Positions 41,769-50,123 are shown, counted from the stretch's first letter. The stretch is DNA of 64,000 nucleotides from a virus (IMGVR_UViG_3300044615_000409:37505-101504), one strand, 5' to 3'. Numbers and translations are program-made. The notes: generated by a model from the sequence alone, not told the origin.

Positions 41769-42169
41769 TTTGGATAACCTTTGAATGCTCTGACTGGAGA
41801 AACTTTACTTGTATCTTTCATCTCTTCGCTACCGGGACTACTGACTGCTACTTTACCATGTCTGTTTACTTTTGCTAATGCTTGATCTATGACTTTACCT
41901 ACATTAGGATCGAAACTGCCCACTGTAGGATGCTTACCTAGTTTACTTTCAGGACGGAACTTAGGTCTGTTTTTATCTTGCACACCATCTTCGCTGTGCA
42001 TTTCACCACGAACTGCGGCTATCGCTACCCCAAAACGATAGATATCATAGAAGTTGCTGTTGCTTAATTCAGGTATCATATACGTATATGGTAACGCTAG
42101 GAATGCGACATCCAATCCATCGTGAACATCGCTCAACTCTTGTTCAGTTAAAAACTCTTTGGCTCGCAT
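41765..42169 (-). CDS. Putative head-targeted protein with CTS-like start (tandem paralogue B)
   Basis: A 134-residue protein starting MRAKEFLTEQE (L-T-E cleavage-like site) and ending SPVRAFKGYPK. Between these ends it shares S-N-S-N-F-x-x-[IT]-Y with its neighbour (A-N-S-N-F-D-R-T-Y). The ATG at 42169 has AGAAGG upstream and directly follows the fibre-type gene's stop. Role in the head inferred from the N-terminus only. Confidence 0.62.
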   Translation of the reverse strand: MRAKEFLTEQELSDVHDGLDVAFLALPYTYMIPELSNSNFYDIYRFGVAIAAVRGEMHSEDGVQDKNRPKFRPESKLGKHPTVGSFDPNVGKVIDQALAKVNRHGKVAVSSPGSEEMKDTSKVSPVRAFKGYPK

Positions 42170-42170
42170 A

Positions 42171-42698
42171 TTAACCTTCTGTAGTGATGAAGACATTACC
42201 GGATTCAGTAACTAGTCCTTCACCTGCTTCTGATATCATAGGCACGCCTACCCCTAGATCACCTTCATATGTGACCTGGTAACTAATAAAATGTGTTATT
42301 ACTTCATCTTGTAGTGGACTGACTAGAATTCTAACGTTACCATCTAAAACATCCATATTGTATTGTGTTAACCAGTTGCCTACGTTAGTAATACCGTATA
42401 CTGTGAACTTCACATTAGAAAGATCATTATATGCTTCTGACCCTATGAAAACCATCTGACTGTCGTTATTATCTTCACGATAACTCTTTATCTGAAACAA
42501 CGCCATAGTGTATTCATCTACCGGGTAAGTGAATATGGGCTGATTTGGGGCATCATTTAATGTCACAGTTTTTGTTATCTGTGTGCTTGTCTGCTGTAGA
42601 TACGTGAAGTTGTTATTGATCTTCTGGAACGCGGTGCGTAACGGATCACCTTCTCCGTCGTTAGGTAATGTACCTACATTTACAAGTTGAATAGCCAT
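42171..42698 (-). CDS. Virion structural protein with P-N-D-G-x-G-D N-terminus
   Basis: A 175-residue protein. VNVGTLPNDGEGDPLRTAFQKINNNFTYL at the N-terminus is a motif found at the start of many fibre and baseplate-attached proteins of T4-like phages. The remainder is beta-rich. GGGGA precedes the ATG and a late promoter precedes that. Confidence 0.78.
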   Translation of the reverse strand: MAIQLVNVGTLPNDGEGDPLRTAFQKINNNFTYLQQTSTQITKTVTLNDAPNQPIFTYPVDEYTMALFQIKSYREDNNDSQMVFIGSEAYNDLSNVKFTVYGITNVGNWLTQYNMDVLDGNVRILVSPLQDEVITHFISYQVTYEGDLGVGVPMISEAGEGLVTESGNVFITTEG

Positions 42699-42719
42699 AA
42701 TAAAGTCCCCTGTGTTTAC

Positions 42720-42736
42720 TATTTATCGCATAAATA
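42720..42736. promoter_or_regulatory. Divergent pair of late promoters forming a perfect palindrome
   Basis: TATTTAT-CGC-ATAAATA: one late box reads left (gene at 42698), the other right (spanin gene at 42742). Only 3 bases separate the boxes, so the two transcription complexes cannot bind at once. Confidence 0.72.
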
Positions 42737-42741
42737 TCATT

Positions 42742-43188
42742 ATGTGGATAATCAACTGGTTACCAGAATTCGTGGTTCATCTCATATTCCTAGCAGGCGT
42801 AGTAGGAACTATAGCGGGTTTTGTGCTTGGTTTCATACCGTTCGTAAGCAAATACAAACTACCCATACAGATAATAAGCCTAATATTGTTGTCTCTAGGC
42901 GTGTATCTAGAGGGCGGATTAGCAGAAAAAGCCAAATGGGAACTAAGAGTCAAAGAGATGGAAGTCAAGGTCGCTGAGGCCGAGGCCAAATCGGCTGTAG
43001 TCAATACAGAGATAGTTGAAAAAGTAATCACTCAAAAGCAAGTAATCAAGGTCAAGGGCGATAAAGTAATCGAATATATAGATAGAGAAGTCAAAGTGTT
43101 TGATAACACTTGTACTGTGCCTGAGATCGCTATCAAAGCACATAATATGGCTGCTAAGAACGAGGCTCCATCAGAGGATAAGAAATGA
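42742..43188 (+). CDS. Inner-membrane spanin-like protein
   Basis: A 148-residue protein with hydrophobic segments at about 8-32 and 40-58 and then a periplasmic coiled coil (EMEVKVAEAEAKSAVVNTEIVEKVIT). Its ATGA overlap with a lipoprotein gene matches i-spanin/o-spanin pairs that fuse the two membranes at lysis. Two hydrophobic stretches rather than one is unusual for an i-spanin. The ATG at 42742 is chosen over 42712 because the late box ends 5 bases before it; no ribosome site is present. Confidence 0.68.
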   Translation: MWIINWLPEFVVHLIFLAGVVGTIAGFVLGFIPFVSKYKLPIQIISLILLSLGVYLEGGLAEKAKWELRVKEMEVKVAEAEAKSAVVNTEIVEKVITQKQVIKVKGDKVIEYIDREVKVFDNTCTVPEIAIKAHNMAAKNEAPSEDKK

Positions 43189-43469
43189 GTAAAAAACTAC
43201 TGCTATTTTGCACAGCCCTCTGTATTTTACTGCTAGCCGGATGCTCTACTACTGTACCAGTCAAACAGAAATTTCCAGACGCCCCTGCAGTATTGATGGA
43301 AAAATGTGAGCCATTAGATACTATAGATCAACCTAGTATAGTATTCAGCGAATTCTTAAAGACTGTAACCAAGAACTATACCAAGCATCATAGTTGTAGT
43401 AAATTACTAGAGGCATGGCAACAATGGTATACTGAACAGAAAAAGATCAGTGACGAACTGAACAAGTAA
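43185..43469 (+). CDS. Outer-membrane spanin-like lipoprotein
   Basis: A 94-residue protein with signal peptide and lipobox LLLAGC at about residues 15-20, then PVKQKFPDAPAVLMEKCEPL, a pattern found in Rz1-type and similar phage lipoproteins. Two further Cys follow. Coupled to the membrane protein gene upstream. Its 3' end overlaps the aminotransferase gene on the other strand by 23 bases. Confidence 0.75.
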   Translation: MSKKLLLFCTALCILLLAGCSTTVPVKQKFPDAPAVLMEKCEPLDTIDQPSIVFSEFLKTVTKNYTKHHSCSKLLEAWQQWYTEQKKISDELNK

Positions 43470-44520
43470 AGAATTTTTTTACTTCGTTGGCGATATGCTC
43501 AACTTCGCCGTCACTCAATTCAGGGTATATAGGTAAACTTAGCAAACCTCTAGTCAGCATGACACTAGCACTCATCATGTCAGGTTTTCGTATATTAGCA
43601 GTTATCGGATATTCGCTTAATGCTTTATCATAATGTATCTTAGTCTCAATGCCGTTGCTATCTAAATGCGCTTTTAATTCGTTTCGTTTGTCTGTATAGA
43701 TAGCAAACTTTTGATCAGCATGAACTAAATGATCACGGCTCAAACAATGAAATGGTAGATTCTTAAACTCATCAAGGTAGTAATGACGTATCTCTTTTCT
43801 ACGCCACTGCCAACCATCTAAATGTGTTGCTCTAACAAGTATCTGCGCACACTCTTGTTCACTCATCCTGCTATTAGTTCCGTAAGTTTCGTGTTCGTGC
43901 TTCCCATTACTGCGATAACTGTATGCAAACTCCCATAATTGCCTATCATTAGTAACTATAGCACCACCATTACCGCTAGCAGGTAAATTCTTAGTTGGGT
44001 CAAAACTGATAGCCATAGCATCTCCCACATTATCGGCTACTAACCAGTGTTGCGCACCGTCTACTATTGTTGTGTTGAATACACTACTACCTTTAGGATT
44101 GGCCCCGTACAACCCAACTAAGCAAACAGAGTTGACTACATCATCTAATATGTCAGGGTCGAGATGCATCAAACCATTCTTATCCGTGTCTACTAACTCT
44201 ACTTCCCAACCTGCATTTAGAAACGCATTTAATGTAGCGACATAAGTTATATTAGGAATCTTTATCTTAGGTATTATATCAAATGTTGACCTAAATGGTT
44301 CTAAATGATATCTGGCTATCATCTCTAATGCTTGTGTGCCGCTATGCACAGTGACCGCATAGGTAGTATTGGTCCTGAGTGCTAGCCATGATTCAAACCT
44401 ACTAGTAAACTCGCCATTCATCAATGTGCCACTTTTCAATACCTGATCAGTAGCATCTATTAGTTCATCTCTTAGATTGCGGTATTGTCTCGCTAGACCG
44501 AAAAAAGGTATATTATGCAT
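43447..44520 (-). CDS. DegT/DnrJ/EryC1/StrS-family aminotransferase
   Basis: A 357-residue PLP enzyme. TVHSGTQALEMI (phosphate-binding Ser-Gly-Thr), VDGAQHWLV (cofactor Asp-x-x-Gln) and SFDPTKNLPASGNGGAIVTND (Schiff-base Lys) are all present. Members usually aminate keto-sugars bound to nucleotides. It overlaps the radical SAM gene by 8 bases and lies in one operon with an epimerase, so the three likely make one modified sugar or similar small molecule for a phage or host surface. Confidence 0.9.
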   Translation of the reverse strand: MHNIPFFGLARQYRNLRDELIDATDQVLKSGTLMNGEFTSRFESWLALRTNTTYAVTVHSGTQALEMIARYHLEPFRSTFDIIPKIKIPNITYVATLNAFLNAGWEVELVDTDKNGLMHLDPDILDDVVNSVCLVGLYGANPKGSSVFNTTIVDGAQHWLVADNVGDAMAISFDPTKNLPASGNGGAIVTNDRQLWEFAYSYRSNGKHEHETYGTNSRMSEQECAQILVRATHLDGWQWRRKEIRHYYLDEFKNLPFHCLSRDHLVHADQKFAIYTDKRNELKAHLDSNGIETKIHYDKALSEYPITANIRKPDMMSASVMLTRGLLSLPIYPELSDGEVEHIANEVKKFFTCSVRH

Positions 44521-45733
44521 ACTGCTTTATAGCCTCATACAATTCTTTATTGTAGTTTTCTAGCCTCATATCTCTTATTTTATCTAATGCCATGTTGAAT
44601 TCTAAAAAATCTTTAATCTTGGAAGCATCAAAACTATCCTCGTAGCACTTACCTTTTAATGCATTGATAGTATTCTTGAACTGTGGAGATTGGTATCTAC
44701 ATTTGTCTAACATCCACATGTATATCTTTCTATAACAATCTATCTTATATTGTTTAGGTAGATACATTATGTCATTGTGTGCAGGTAAGAACACGAATCC
44801 AGGACGTATATCAATCACGCATTTCTTGTATGTTCTATTATATTTTTCACAATATTCGAACAAATCTGTCAACTTGTTTAAATTTAATATTTGTATCACG
44901 GGCCCGGCTCTCAACGTTATGTTGTTACCCAATGCTAATAAGTCTTTAATAGTTTTATCTACTACATTAAACTCTGTAGGATATCTAATATATGTTGCAA
45001 GATCATCTATCGCATCTATGCTCATCTGTATGATGACTTTTTTAAATTGCTTAAGTAACGCATAGAACTTAGGATTAGTATTAGTCATGTTAGTGTTAAT
45101 AATCAGCGTCACATTTTCATGCTGACTTGCATCTATCAACCGTTGCATGATGTCATAATTCTTTTTAATTAACGTTGGCTCACCCCCAGTCATATACAAC
45201 GTGACCATATTTTTTAAATGAACGTTGATATTCTCATCGAACCTATCTGTCTCAAACCAGTCTTCAACGGATATCTCACTTTTGAGATAAAAGCGATCTA
45301 ATACAGGATCCGGATTTTGTTTGAATTCTTCTTCGACCAGGCTGCTATTCATAGGACTACACATCCTACATTTTAGATTGCACTGATTGCCTAATCTTAT
45401 GTCTAAGTATTGTATTTTTAATTCTGAGGTAGTGTCTGTAAACTGTTGATCTATAAACGTAGAATTGTTTATCAATCTACGGCTTTCTCTACCATATTTT
45501 TCATTGCTATAACATGTCTCACAACCTTCGATGTGCCTACCATTAAGCATGTCTCTGCGTAAGTTTTTATAGAAATTGCTGTTATAGATATCTTCTAATT
45601 TATCTACACCCAGGTTATATAATGAGCCGTCATCTTTTGTGACTTTATCTCTGCTTACACAACAAGGTCTAAGCGACCCATCCGGATCAGTAGTAATGCC
45701 CACCCAGGCCAGTGAGCAATAACTCTGGTTCAT
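44513..45733 (-). CDS. Radical SAM protein with SPASM/twitch-type cysteines
   Basis: A 406-residue enzyme. The radical SAM motif is GNQCNLKCRMCSP (C-x3-C-x2-C, about residue 114). Before it, C-S-L-A-W-V-G and LRPCCVSRDK give a SPASM-like cysteine pair at the N-terminus, and CETCY follows. TGGEPTL (about residue 185) is the G-G-E motif. The substrate is unknown: peptide, sugar or lipid-linked sugar are possible. Overlaps its neighbours on both sides (ATGA and 8 bases). Confidence 0.88.
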   Translation of the reverse strand: MNQSYCSLAWVGITTDPDGSLRPCCVSRDKVTKDDGSLYNLGVDKLEDIYNSNFYKNLRRDMLNGRHIEGCETCYSNEKYGRESRRLINNSTFIDQQFTDTTSELKIQYLDIRLGNQCNLKCRMCSPMNSSLVEEEFKQNPDPVLDRFYLKSEISVEDWFETDRFDENINVHLKNMVTLYMTGGEPTLIKKNYDIMQRLIDASQHENVTLIINTNMTNTNPKFYALLKQFKKVIIQMSIDAIDDLATYIRYPTEFNVVDKTIKDLLALGNNITLRAGPVIQILNLNKLTDLFEYCEKYNRTYKKCVIDIRPGFVFLPAHNDIMYLPKQYKIDCYRKIYMWMLDKCRYQSPQFKNTINALKGKCYEDSFDASKIKDFLEFNMALDKIRDMRLENYNKELYEAIKQYA

Positions 45734-46701
45734 CCTATCTTGTTATTCCAAAAATTACTGGTGCTTAGCCAGTCGTAATATTTCTGGAATCCTTCTTCAA
45801 CATCAACCTTAGGATCATAACCAAAATCACGTTTGGCTGCGTCAATGTTCAATGCTCCGCGACTAGGGAAGTCACTATCTTTGTCTCTAACATTGATAGA
45901 TCCTTTGCCTACAATCTTTACTGCTAATTCAGCAGCCTCAAGTAGTGTACGACTGTGACTCTTTGTGATGTTATATGTTTTATTATTTGTATTGTTACTC
46001 AGTGCGGCTGCAACGATACCGTCTGCGGCGTCGTCAACATAGGTGAAGTCGAGGGTCTCTCCGGCTCCATTAACATTAAGCACACCTCCGCGCATTGCTG
46101 TAAGCATGAACTTCGCAATAACTCTATCTTCAACATCAAGTGGCCCGTATACAGCACTAGGGCGAATGATAGTGTGGCTAAAACAATTTCGGCGCGAGTA
46201 ATCTTTGACAAGCCATTCTCCTGCTAATTTCATGATGCCATATTGTCCTTGAGGATTACAATTAGCATCTTCTGTAACATCGTCAGTAAAGTCACCATAG
46301 ACCATACTTGAACTGATATAAATGAATTTCTTAACACAACCTAGTTTGCTTTCTTCTAATAGATTGAGCAAACCTTCGCTCATGACCTTAGCACCGTATG
46401 GTGGATTAGCATTGACAACTTTCTGTCTAGGAAAACTTGCCATGTGTATAACGATATCAGGTTGAAATCTATTGAATATAGTATGCATCATGAATCTGTC
46501 GCTGATATCGAATTTCACATGTTCTACTATGCCTACTTTTCTCTTTCGCTGTTCCATAAGATGTTCGATCTCATCCTGAGGTATGATACCATAGTTGGTC
46601 TCTGTATCAACTACCATCACACGATGTTTCAAATCTTTAAGTCTGCGTACTACATTATGTCCGATAAGGCCATATCCACCTGTTACTAATATATCACTCA
46701 T
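45730..46701 (-). CDS. NAD-dependent epimerase/dehydratase (nucleotide-sugar type)
   Basis: A 323-residue SDR enzyme. GGYGLIGHNVVRRL is the NAD-binding G-x-x-G-x-x-G near residue 8. ISSSMVYG carries the Ser, and YGIMKLAGE the catalytic Y-x-x-x-K (about residue 150). It probably acts on an NDP-sugar as first or middle step for the DegT enzyme. Overlaps the small gene upstream by 8 bases. Confidence 0.9.
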   Translation of the reverse strand: MSDILVTGGYGLIGHNVVRRLKDLKHRVMVVDTETNYGIIPQDEIEHLMEQRKRKVGIVEHVKFDISDRFMMHTIFNRFQPDIVIHMASFPRQKVVNANPPYGAKVMSEGLLNLLEESKLGCVKKFIYISSSMVYGDFTDDVTEDANCNPQGQYGIMKLAGEWLVKDYSRRNCFSHTIIRPSAVYGPLDVEDRVIAKFMLTAMRGGVLNVNGAGETLDFTYVDDAADGIVAAALSNNTNNKTYNITKSHSRTLLEAAELAVKIVGKGSINVRDKDSDFPSRGALNIDAAKRDFGYDPKVDVEEGFQKYYDWLSTSNFWNNKIG

Positions 46702-46933
46702 ACTTTAACTTCCAATATGTTAATGCGGGGCCGTCTAGATAGGCTACGATATTATATACGTACCCGTAAGTAGAAGGGTCAATGTGTCGTTGCCACATAG
46801 GTTGCTCTGCGCTATTTTCCATGACCCACTTACCCTCATCAGTCTGTTGCCACTTAATTATAGGTTCAGCGACAAATAAGTCCGGATCTTCTACATCACC
46901 CATTCTAATACTATGAACTATTACCTTTTGCAT
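46694..46933 (-). CDS. Small phage protein
   Basis: A 79-residue protein (VIVHSIRMGDVEDPDLFVAEPIIKWQQT), ending GPALTYWKLKYE, similar in form to the small-protein endings at 18427-20831. TAATG overlap with thymidylate synthase. Function unknown. Confidence 0.65.
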   Translation of the reverse strand: MQKVIVHSIRMGDVEDPDLFVAEPIIKWQQTDEGKWVMENSAEQPMWQRHIDPSTYGYVYNIVAYLDGPALTYWKLKYE

Positions 46934-47781
46934 TATACAGCCATCTTAGCCTTTATACTATCATGACTTTGATAGTTTTGCAACTTGATATCATCCATAG
47001 TAAACTTATCAATGTCTTTTATCTCAGGATTTAAGTACAACGAGGGTAACGAATATTCTTCTCGGGTCAACTGTTCTTTTACTTGTTCGATATGATCTTT
47101 ATAGATGTGAGTATCACCTGTACTGATGATCAATTCACCGGCAACCAAACCAGTAACTTGAGCCAACATGTGTGTCAATAATGCATAACTAGCGATGTTA
47201 AATGGTAGTCCCAAGAAAACATCTACGCTACGCTGATACATATGGCAACTGAGTTTGCCGTCTTTGCTGACATAGTATTGGCTCATCACATGGCAAGGTG
47301 GTAGTGCCATCTCATCTAATTCACCTACATTCCATGCGCTAATGATATGTCTACGGCTGTATGGATTGTTCTTCAATGAATCGACAACATTAGATACTTG
47401 ATCTACTAACTTTCCCCAACGAGGGCTTTCCCATTTACGCCACTGCACCCCATATACTTTACCTAAGTCACCTTCAAACTTTGCTTTAGGCTGCCAGTAG
47501 GGTGCTAATGCGTTCGGAGTCCATATCGTGACCTTGCCTTCTTTCGTGCCATGCGTGATCTCCGCAAGGCGCCTCTCATCCCTCGAACCTTCAAGAAACC
47601 ATAGTAACTCACCGACACAAGCCTTCCAAGCCAACTTCTTTGTAGTGATTGCTGGAAAACCGGAATCAAGATCAAAACGAAGTTGGCGACCAAAAACACT
47701 AACAGTGCCCACGCCAGTTCGATCATCTCTTGATTCTCCATTCTTCAATATGTCCTCTAATAGATCGTGATACTGTTTCAT
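46933..47781 (-). CDS. thyA: Thymidylate synthase
   Basis: A 282-residue enzyme converting dUMP to dTMP with methylene-tetrahydrofolate. The active site PCHVMSQYYV (nucleophilic Cys about residue 161) is followed by YQRSVDVFLGLPFNIASYALL, the dUMP-binding block. SRDERRLAEITHG lies in the N-terminal half. Supports phage DNA synthesis. ATGA overlap with the gene upstream. Confidence 0.96.
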   Translation of the reverse strand: MKQYHDLLEDILKNGESRDDRTGVGTVSVFGRQLRFDLDSGFPAITTKKLAWKACVGELLWFLEGSRDERRLAEITHGTKEGKVTIWTPNALAPYWQPKAKFEGDLGKVYGVQWRKWESPRWGKLVDQVSNVVDSLKNNPYSRRHIISAWNVGELDEMALPPCHVMSQYYVSKDGKLSCHMYQRSVDVFLGLPFNIASYALLTHMLAQVTGLVAGELIISTGDTHIYKDHIEQVKEQLTREEYSLPSLYLNPEIKDIDKFTMDDIKLQNYQSHDSIKAKMAV

Positions 47782-48077
47782 TTGAAGTTACGTAAAAGTT
47801 TATCTGTTTCTGGTTGTACAGCCTCAGCAATACTTTCAATATTTAAAACGAATTCTACGCTAACTATTAAGTCATCGTATTCTTCTAATTTCCTACTGAC
47901 TGCTTGCTCAATCTGCTCGGGTGCAAGACCTTGATTAAGGAACCGTTTGATATTGATCGTTTGCTGTCTTTTACCCTGAAGTTTAATCACTAATTTACTG
48001 ATAAACTGTATAGGTATTTTTTGCTTATCGACATCATCAATGATATGCTCCCACTGTTTAATAAATTCCGGGGACAT
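47778..48077 (-). CDS. Hypothetical phage protein
   Basis: A 99-residue helical protein (FIKQWEHIIDDVDKQKIPIQFISKLVIKLQ...ALAPEQIEQAV-type helix pair). Function unknown; coupled to thymidylate synthase (ATGA). Confidence 0.62.
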   Translation of the reverse strand: MSPEFIKQWEHIIDDVDKQKIPIQFISKLVIKLQGKRQQTINIKRFLNQGLAPEQIEQAVSRKLEEYDDLIVSVEFVLNIESIAEAVQPETDKLLRNFK

Positions 48078-48086
48078 GATCTACAA

Positions 48087-48782
48087 TTATACCGTTACTT
48101 TTGCTCTTGTCTTTCTCGCCTTAGGGGCTTCAGTCTTTACAGTTTTTGATTTTGCTGATTCTTTGACTGCTTTTACTGGATCTAGTGCAGCCGCTTCTTT
48201 CATTAAACGTGCTGATTCGGCCATCAAGCCCTTTGCTTCACGATCCATGCGTTCAGCCTGTTGACGCAAATTACTTGCAAGTCCAGTATCATCTAGTGCC
48301 GCATTGAGAGCCGCATCTGAACCAGCAGGAGCAGGTCGTTGATCACCGCGCAAACGTCTGGCTACATCTACTGGGTCTTGTAAACCCATGCTAGCATCCA
48401 TCTCAGCCAACTTCTTGACAGCCTGTTCGCCTTGCTTCATCTCATCAAGTATCTTGTTGAGTTCATCTAACTTGATTTGTGTGCCCGGCTGCGGGGTCAT
48501 GACAACAAGTTCAGTACGGATCTTCTTTAACATACCTTCAGCATGTAACTTTTGAAGAATGATCGTGCCATCTTTAGCATGAGTGCGATTCAATGCTAAT
48601 GCTAGGTCTTCGCTATTCTGACCGATGTCGCTTTCGATGCAAGCCATTAATGGATCATGAATATTCTGACCAAGTACCTCTGTGTAAACTACCAATGCCA
48701 TGTGTGGCTCGCCGGGTACTTCGCGGAATACTACCGCTACTTTACGATCACCATGTTTTCCAATATGTCTTAAAAATGCCAT
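48087..48782 (-). CDS. Conserved T4-like phage protein
   Basis: A 231-residue protein. The N-terminus (FLRHIGKHGDRKVAVVFREVPGE...ALVVYTEVL) is a pattern I recall in an uncharacterised family of marine T4-like phages. A long helical region follows, then a basic Lys/Ala/Thr tail (ESAKSKTVKTEAPKARKTRA) that could contact DNA. AGGAGA precedes the ATG and a weak late box lies upstream. Confidence 0.72.
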   Translation of the reverse strand: MAFLRHIGKHGDRKVAVVFREVPGEPHMALVVYTEVLGQNIHDPLMACIESDIGQNSEDLALALNRTHAKDGTIILQKLHAEGMLKKIRTELVVMTPQPGTQIKLDELNKILDEMKQGEQAVKKLAEMDASMGLQDPVDVARRLRGDQRPAPAGSDAALNAALDDTGLASNLRQQAERMDREAKGLMAESARLMKEAAALDPVKAVKESAKSKTVKTEAPKARKTRAKVTV

Positions 48783-48805
48783 ATGTGTTCTCCTCGTTTG
48801 TTGAA

Positions 48806-48813
48806 GTATTTAA
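48806..48813 (-). promoter_or_regulatory. Late-promoter-like box (TTAAATAC)
   Basis: TTAAATAC upstream of the gene starting at 48782; a weaker variant of the late motif, with a normal ribosome site between. Confidence 0.4.
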
Positions 48814-48838
48814 CTAGTCGCATGAGATATAAATTATT

Positions 48839-49114
48839 TTAAGACCACGTTAACTCATATAGAGTCGCTTCTGCCGGGTCTTCAAAATAAGGTATGTTCT
48901 CCATAGACGATGGGAGTCTACTTGAAGGAATATTAATCTGCGAACGCCATGTCTTCCAATAGCCCTCTTGTATATAAAATCTACCATGCAGTCTTTCTAA
49001 TATCCAAATTTTAGATTCATGTGATAGAGGAGTATTAGCCATAACAAAGTGTTTTGGGCAATAATTCAGTTCCCTATCAGAAAGCCATGTTTCAATATTG
49101 AGTGTCAGGTTCAT
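48839..49114 (-). CDS. Small phage protein
   Basis: A 91-residue protein (MNLTLNIETWLSDREL...WILERLHGRFYIQEGYWKTW), ending EATLYELTWS. Same type of ending as the small-protein family at 18427-20831. Overlaps the upstream gene by 23 bases. Confidence 0.62.
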   Translation of the reverse strand: MNLTLNIETWLSDRELNYCPKHFVMANTPLSHESKIWILERLHGRFYIQEGYWKTWRSQINIPSSRLPSSMENIPYFEDPAEATLYELTWS

Positions 49115-49523
49115 CTTTGGTCAACTCCACTAACATCTTATATTGATTATATGCATTCACTACTGCAGGTGTGTCGTTAGGCGAAGGTGCGATCTCTAGC
49201 CACAAATTATACCTACTTAATTCTGGATGCACAAATCCAACCTCATCATTAATTATGCGCGGTTGATGAATTTTACCTGATAGATATAATCTCCATGCAA
49301 GGTCTTTAACCTCTTCTAAAGGAAAATCACGTAGTTTGCTATAATTATTTGGATTAGTAGCAAACATATTACCGTTACCACAGTATTGTTCTACCACACG
49401 CATTATACCCTCAATATCCTTAGCGGCAGTGCGGCTGATGATGCACAAAACATCATCCTCGGACACTTCGCCTGCGAGTATAGATTGTAGGCATCCACCA
49501 AGACTAGTACCTATAAACATCAT
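49092..49523 (-). CDS. Conserved hypothetical phage protein
   Basis: A 143-residue protein (FIGTSLGGCLQSILAGEVSEDDVLCIISRT). No family recognised. Overlaps the upstream gene (ATGATG). Confidence 0.62.
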   Translation of the reverse strand: MMFIGTSLGGCLQSILAGEVSEDDVLCIISRTAAKDIEGIMRVVEQYCGNGNMFATNPNNYSKLRDFPLEEVKDLAWRLYLSGKIHQPRIINDEVGFVHPELSRYNLWLEIAPSPNDTPAVVNAYNQYKMLVELTKDEPDTQY

Positions 49524-49894
49524 ACGATCATCTTCTTTTCTTGTTTCACATAATCGCTATAAATCTTATTACCGTTTTCACGAATCCAGTCAACCATAGG
49601 TTGGGGATCGTCGGCAAACATCTTACGAACATCACGCATACTCATGGTAGTGTTGAAACTATAAATCTCATAACTACGCTGGCTATTATATCTAGCCCGC
49701 ATGATCAACATTTGCAGTGGGATAGGATTAGGCTTCTGACCTGCAACAGATTCGCCCTTTAGTGTCTTCCAGACCTTATCCTTCTCATAGTTTTCTACCT
49801 CGTTCATAGCATCATCAATGCTAAAGATAGATTCAAGACCTAACATGTCCCATACAACAAGGAAACTATTTCCTTTCTTTTTTCTTGAGGGCAT
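49520..49894 (-). CDS. Conserved hypothetical phage protein
   Basis: A 124-residue protein, basic N-terminus (PSRKKKGNSFLVVWDMLGLESIF), no family recognised. Overlaps the gene upstream by 29 bases. Confidence 0.62.
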   Translation of the reverse strand: MPSRKKKGNSFLVVWDMLGLESIFSIDDAMNEVENYEKDKVWKTLKGESVAGQKPNPIPLQMLIMRARYNSQRSYEIYSFNTTMSMRDVRKMFADDPQPMVDWIRENGNKIYSDYVKQEKKMIV

Positions 49895-50123
49895 ACACTA
49901 TCTCCAATTTCTCTAATGCGTCATTGATAGTTGGGTCACTATCAGCCATGAAAACGGCTTCTTTAAGATTAGCCCAACGCCTAGTTAATTCTGTTTCTCG
50001 TTTTGCTACAGGATCTTCGTACATCAAAGTTCGGTTTACATCGCCACCGCGACGGCTGTAAACCGTTTTACCACCATCAGGGCTTTCGTAGATAGTTATC
50101 TCTTCAATGCTTTTTATGATCAT
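49866..50123 (-). CDS. Small protein coupled to the VWA gene
   Basis: An 85-residue protein (IIKSIEEITIYESPDGGKTVYSRRGGD...). Starts within the end of the VWA gene (20-base overlap). The longer in-frame reading to 50231 lies inside that gene and is rejected. Function unknown. Confidence 0.6.
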   Translation of the reverse strand: MIIKSIEEITIYESPDGGKTVYSRRGGDVNRTLMYEDPVAKRETELTRRWANLKEAVFMADSDPTINDALEKLEIVYALKKKERK

